From assembly GCF_004341625.1 (NCBI RefSeq), contig NZ_SLZG01000018.1, positions 41,459 to 105,458 on the forward strand: a DNA stretch of 64,000 bases, read 5' to 3'. Position numbers and translations under genes: made by a program. Below are positions 61,108 through 64,000 of the stretch, one piece after another. Every line of letters begins with the position of its first letter. The stretch's first letter is position 1. The stretch comes from Rhizobium sp. BK376 (GTDB lineage Bacteria; Pseudomonadota; Alphaproteobacteria; Rhizobiales; Rhizobiaceae). Under the pieces are notes generated by a model. It was given only the letters and a program-made list of their open reading frames with translations, did not search any database and was not told the DNA's origin.

Positions 61108-61110
61108 CGA

Positions 61111-61542
61111 TCAGCTGGTTTTTCGCAGCATCTTCAGCAAAGTTTCCGATTGCGCTTGTGCCTCCGTCCGGGCCTGCTGGTCCAGCATGTCGGGGCCGCA
61201 GAAATGCGCTCGGTCCGCCGTGTCGGTTTCGCCGGCTTCCGGATGGCCCGATCCCGATATGACCAACCGCCAGGCGCAGCCAAGGGTGCGGTCCTCGCGG
61301 ATCGCCTGCTCGCAGCCTGTGCTGAGGCAAAAGGAAATCGTGCGCTGGGCGTCGTAGGAGCCGGACAGGGCATCAGTATAATTCCTGTCCCAGGCCGTGC
61401 GTATTCTCTCGCAGGCGCCCGGATCGGCGGTTTGGCGGCACTCGACCGCGGTGTTGATATAGTCGTCGGCCGCGACCCAGCCGGGAGGTTCCGACAGGTC
61501 GACGCAGCCGCAGGCATACAAGGCCGCTATCACGAATCGCAT
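61111..61542 (-). CDS. Cysteine-rich exported or lipid-modified hypothetical protein
   Basis: A protein of up to 143 residues; the start MRFVIAALYACGC at 61542 has GGGG nine bases upstream. The first residues make a short hydrophobic stretch ending in LYAC, which could be a lipobox, although the signal is short. The rest has five to six further cysteines (VECRQT, GACERIR, FCLSTGC, GCAW, FCGPDM) and an amphipathic C-terminal helix. No family recognised. It overlaps nothing and is convergent with the amidohydrolase gene, three bases apart. Confidence 0.6.
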   Translation of the reverse strand: MRFVIAALYACGCVDLSEPPGWVAADDYINTAVECRQTADPGACERIRTAWDRNYTDALSGSYDAQRTISFCLSTGCEQAIREDRTLGCAWRLVISGSGHPEAGETDTADRAHFCGPDMLDQQARTEAQAQSETLLKMLRKTS

Positions 61543-61643
61543 TGACATCATCCCCACCACACCGCTGAATCATAGAACGGTGGGGAATTCAGGCAAGACG
61601 GGTTTCGGAAAAGCTTTGCAGGCAGCCGGTTGACCGGATCCCC

Positions 61644-61722
61644 AAAAAAAGAACCGCGCCTGCGGCGCGGCTAAGTCTAGGGAGGAAACACCCAAGGAGG
61701 GTATTTACAGTCAGAAGACTGT
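61644..61722 (-). ncRNA. mmgR: MmgR sRNA (alpha-r8 family, Rfam suhB)
   Basis: About 79 bases read leftward from near 61722 to the U-run at 61650-61644. It has a first hairpin ACAGTC/GACTGT (61706-61721), a second short hairpin ACCC/GGGT, the unpaired TTTCCTCCCT that is the conserved core of this family (complement at 61679-61688), and a strong terminator CCGCGCC-GCA-GGCGCGG followed by seven T. The flanking genes also fit: cpdR and the amidohydrolase on one side, an inositol-monophosphatase family gene on the other, as in Sinorhizobium meliloti. In that species MmgR limits polyhydroxybutyrate storage. The paired targets are not visible here. Confidence 0.9.
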
Positions 61723-61728
61723 AGGGAA

Positions 61729-61757
61729 ACACTATTATTGCGTTGCACAAATGTCAA
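61729..61757 (-). promoter_or_regulatory. Sigma-70 promoter of mmgR
   Basis: Read leftward: -35 TTGACA (61757-61752), a 17-base spacer, -10 TAGTGT (61734-61729). The expected start lies near 61722, exactly at the first hairpin of the sRNA. Confidence 0.8.
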
Positions 61758-61871
61758 GCATCTTTTTGCATTGCATCAAATTTAGGCAACTGCCGGTTTC
61801 CTGCCTTATCCATTTGCAGCTGTTGGCTTTTAGGCTATGACATCGCGTCCAAACCAAGGATCGGATCGACC

Positions 61872-62645
61872 ATGCTTCCTGACCGCTCGTTCTTTCATCG
61901 GCTCGCCGAAGCGGCCAAGGCCGAGACGCTGCCACGCTTCCGCTCGGGGCTCGACGTGGTCAACAAGGAGGCCGGCGGCTTCGATCCCGTCACCGAGGGC
62001 GATCGTGCCGCAGAGGCGGCGATCCGGGCGCTCATCGAGGCGGAATTTCCCGACCACGGCATTCTCGGCGAAGAACACGGCAATGTCGGTCTCGACCGCG
62101 AATATGTCTGGGTGATCGATCCGATCGACGGCACGCGCGCCTTCATATCCGGGGTACCCGTCTGGGGCACGCTGATCGGCCTGCACAGGAACGGCCGAGC
62201 GATCATGGGCCTGATCGACCAGCCATTTACCGGCGAGCGCTATTTCGCCGACGGCAAGAGCTCGAGCTATGTCGGGCCGGATGGGGAGAGGACGCTCAAG
62301 GTGCGCGATTGCGGCGACCTGTCGAAGGCGATCCTGTTTACCACCTCTCCACATCTGTTCGTCGGCGACGAGGTGGCGAAATATCGCGAGATCGAAAGCC
62401 AGGTCAGGCTCTTCCGATACGGCACCGATTGCTACGCCTATGCGCTGCTGGCTGCCGGCCACGTCGATCTCGTGGTGGAAACGGTGCTGAAGCCCTATGA
62501 TGTCGGCGGAATCATCCCTGTGATCGAGCAGGCGGGCGGCATCATCACCACCTGGGACGGCGGTCGCCCCGAAATGGGCGGATCGGTCATCGCCGCGGGC
62601 AGCCGCGCCGTGCATGAACAGGCAATGGCGATCCTGTCTCGCTGA
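61872..62645 (+). CDS. Inositol-monophosphatase family phosphatase, probable histidinol-phosphatase (HisN type)
   Basis: A 257-residue metal-dependent phosphatase starting MLPDRSFFHRL with AAGGA upstream; the frame continues further upstream but that part runs across the mmgR promoter. Metal ligands are in ILGEEHG (Glu67 and Glu68) and DPIDGTRAF (Asp83 and Asp86), and a later VVETVLKPYDVGGIIPVIEQAGG closes the fold. The sequence after the metal site (ISGVPVWGTLIGL) resembles histidinol-phosphatases of this family more than inositol monophosphatases, so a role in histidine synthesis is likely. Divergent from mmgR. Confidence 0.82.
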   Translation: MLPDRSFFHRLAEAAKAETLPRFRSGLDVVNKEAGGFDPVTEGDRAAEAAIRALIEAEFPDHGILGEEHGNVGLDREYVWVIDPIDGTRAFISGVPVWGTLIGLHRNGRAIMGLIDQPFTGERYFADGKSSSYVGPDGERTLKVRDCGDLSKAILFTTSPHLFVGDEVAKYREIESQVRLFRYGTDCYAYALLAAGHVDLVVETVLKPYDVGGIIPVIEQAGGIITTWDGGRPEMGGSVIAAGSRAVHEQAMAILSR

Positions 62646-62668
62646 CAAGCGGCATCGCAAATTTAAGC

Positions 62669-63643
62669 TTAAGCGCCGGCTCCGACGACCTCAGTGCTGG
62701 CTTCAGCATCGCTGCCGGGGATGAAGGCGTGGATGGCGGCAAGGGCTGCCGCGCGATAGCTGTCCCTTTCCTGCAGCACCTCATGCTTGGCGCCTGGCAC
62801 AGGCACCAGCTGCGCCGCGCGGAAATAGCGCGACAGCCTTTCCTGGTCTGCATAGGGCACCACCCCGTCGCGCGTCGGCGCGATCAGCACCGTCGGGATG
62901 GTGATCGAAAACAGATGGTCCGGAGTGGAGGCGCCGCGGATGGTGAGGATCGCTTCGTGCAGCCAGCGGGCGGTCGGCGGCCCCAGCCCGAGCTCCGGAT
63001 GAGCCTTGTAGATCGCTTCGTTGCGTCTATAGCGTCGCTCGTCCGTCGTCAGGGGATTTTCCGAAAACGGCACTTCCTTGAATTTCTTGGTGAATTGCAT
63101 GGTGCCGAGACCGGTCCTGCAGGCGCTGCCGGAAAGCCAGCTGATGGCGTTCAGCGAGAAGGCCTGTCCCGTGAGGCCGACAAAGGGAGCCAACAGCACC
63201 ATGCGCTCGATGCGGCTCGTCAATCGCGGCGCGGCCGAGAGCGCAATCAGGGCGCCGGTGGAATGCCCCAGGAGATAGAAGGGCAGGCGTGTATCCGGCA
63301 GGACGATCTGCTTGAGGAAGGTGTCCAGGTCGCGCTCGTAGTCGGAGAAGCGCCGGACGTGGCCGCGTTTGCCGTCACGATGCAGCCGTGTCGAGCCACC
63401 TTGGCCGCGTAGGTCGAAGGTGGCAACCCACAGGCCTTTCGCGTTCAGATCGCGGATCGTCTCGAAATATTTCTCGATGAACTCGTTGCGCCCCTGAAGA
63501 ATGACGACCGTTCCCTTGGCGACCGGCTGGGCACAACGGAAGACGGCGTAGCGCAGCTTCAGCCCGTCATGGGTCTCGAAATAGCCCTCGGTGCGGTTGT
63601 CCGGAGCGGGATTGTCTGGTGTCGGGAAAAGGATCGAATCCAT
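62669..63643 (-). CDS. Alpha/beta hydrolase, lysophospholipase-like
   Basis: A 324-residue protein starting MDSILFPTPDNPAP; the frame is open 26 codons further upstream but those residues lack family features. The fold is that of PldB-type monoglyceride lipases and lysophospholipases: GTVVILQGRNEFIEKY, FDLRGQGGS, the nucleophile Ser128 in LLGHSTGALIAL, acid in IAPTRDGVVP and His in PGAKHEVLQE. The triad is complete. It probably acts on lysophospholipids or monoacyl lipids at the inner face. Convergent with the phosphatase gene. Confidence 0.8.
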   Translation of the reverse strand: MDSILFPTPDNPAPDNRTEGYFETHDGLKLRYAVFRCAQPVAKGTVVILQGRNEFIEKYFETIRDLNAKGLWVATFDLRGQGGSTRLHRDGKRGHVRRFSDYERDLDTFLKQIVLPDTRLPFYLLGHSTGALIALSAAPRLTSRIERMVLLAPFVGLTGQAFSLNAISWLSGSACRTGLGTMQFTKKFKEVPFSENPLTTDERRYRRNEAIYKAHPELGLGPPTARWLHEAILTIRGASTPDHLFSITIPTVLIAPTRDGVVPYADQERLSRYFRAAQLVPVPGAKHEVLQERDSYRAAALAAIHAFIPGSDAEASTEVVGAGA

Positions 63644-63746
63644 TGAGGGCCGCGGTTTGCTGAGAGCGAAGCAGCATAATGGGGCAGCGCGGCGGATATG
63701 AAAAGTGCCGACAAAAGCCACGACCGAAACTTTAGGCTCAGGACAG

Positions 63747-63900
63747 CTCTACCGCCAACGCCATAAGATTGAGATCATGTTCAGCAGGCTCAAGGACTGG
63801 CGCCACATCCACCCGCTACGATCGCTTCGCCCACACCTTCACGGGCGCCATCACCCTCGCCGCGATTATCCTCTTCTGGCTACCCAGTCGTGAGTCCTGA
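63747..63900 (+). pseudogene. IS5-family transposase, C-terminal remnant with frameshift
   Basis: One frame encodes LYRQRHKIEIMFSRLKDWRHIH, the region just before the C-terminal end of IS5-type DDE transposases; after this a two-base loss shifts the frame, and the next frame continues RYDRFAHTFTGAITLAAIILFW to a stop. The pieces join directly if the missing bases are restored. The N-terminal two thirds and the terminal inverted repeats are not visible, so this is a dead fragment. It begins just upstream of the lysophospholipase gene's start, on the opposite strand. Confidence 0.75.
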
Positions 63901-64000
63901 GTCTCGCACTACTTTGGCAGATTAACTCTCAGGTAACGATGATCGGCCATCCTTGGCATTCCAACGAGGGTGCATGGGATGGCAGAGCAGCATGTTGCAT

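Overview
The window looks like chromosomal DNA from a fast-growing Rhizobiaceae bacterium (Rhizobium/Agrobacterium group). The evidence is the high-GC alphaproteobacterial coding style, the glycogen operon order glgP-glgB-glgC-glgA-pgm-glgX, a CpdR-type receiver, a GCG-CRPN exported protein, the Rhizobiales sRNA MmgR (alpha-r8, Rfam suhB family), a RIME-like palindromic intergenic element, and sites matching the alphaproteobacterial EcfG and CtrA consensus sequences. There is no phage, plasmid or CRISPR signature. The only mobile trace is a broken IS5-family transposase tail at the right edge.

Layout. 1-4.8 kb: 3' part of a LacI-type regulator with a 2-hydroxyacid dehydrogenase, a class I glutamine amidotransferase hydrolase, a TakP-like TRAP binding protein without its permease, and a lipoprotein. 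5-8.5 kb: a membrane GGDEF-EAL protein and a FeeM-like acyltransferase with a CtrA-type box at its start. 8.7-12 kb: aa3 oxidase subunit IV and pntAA-pntAB-pntB. 12-23.4 kb: a small hydrolase, a second GGDEF-EAL protein, an HWE kinase, an FAD amine oxidase, a TPR lipoprotein, rpsU, and a two-component system reading toward a PmtA-like methyltransferase and a DedA-like protein. 23.7-28.8 kb: heterotetrameric sarcosine oxidase soxBDAG. 28.8-31.1 kb: GCG-CRPN protein, DEDDh exonuclease, small HTH protein, MaoC dehydratase. 31.1-42.4 kb: glycogen operon on the minus strand. 42.7-51.9 kb: orphan Tad-like VWA protein, the transglutaminase / circularly permuted ATP-grasp-alpha-E / transglutaminase operon, and a DUF475 (TerC-like) membrane protein. 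52-55.5 kb: small exported, membrane or BON-domain proteins; three of the upstream regions carry EcfG-type (general stress) promoter matches. 55.9-59.2 kb: HlyD adaptor plus two ABC-2 permeases with no ATPase. 59.5-64 kb: tRNA-Val(GAC), cpdR, N-formylglutamate amidohydrolase, a small cysteine-rich protein, mmgR, a HisN-type phosphatase, a lysophospholipase-like hydrolase and the IS remnant.

How it works together. The genes support carbon storage (glycogen cycle), C1/amine catabolism (sarcosine oxidase), NADPH supply (transhydrogenase), and several regulatory layers: c-di-GMP turnover, a stress sigma factor, CtrA/CpdR cell-cycle control and a storage-related sRNA. The least understood system is the three-gene transglutaminase/ATP-grasp/alpha-E operon at 43,971-50,601, which resembles a peptide ligation and peptide cleavage module. 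The most informative new observations are the EcfG promoter matches in front of the small-protein cluster, with one more upstream of the glycogen operon, and the CtrA box abutting the FeeM-like gene. All function calls are from sequence reading alone.
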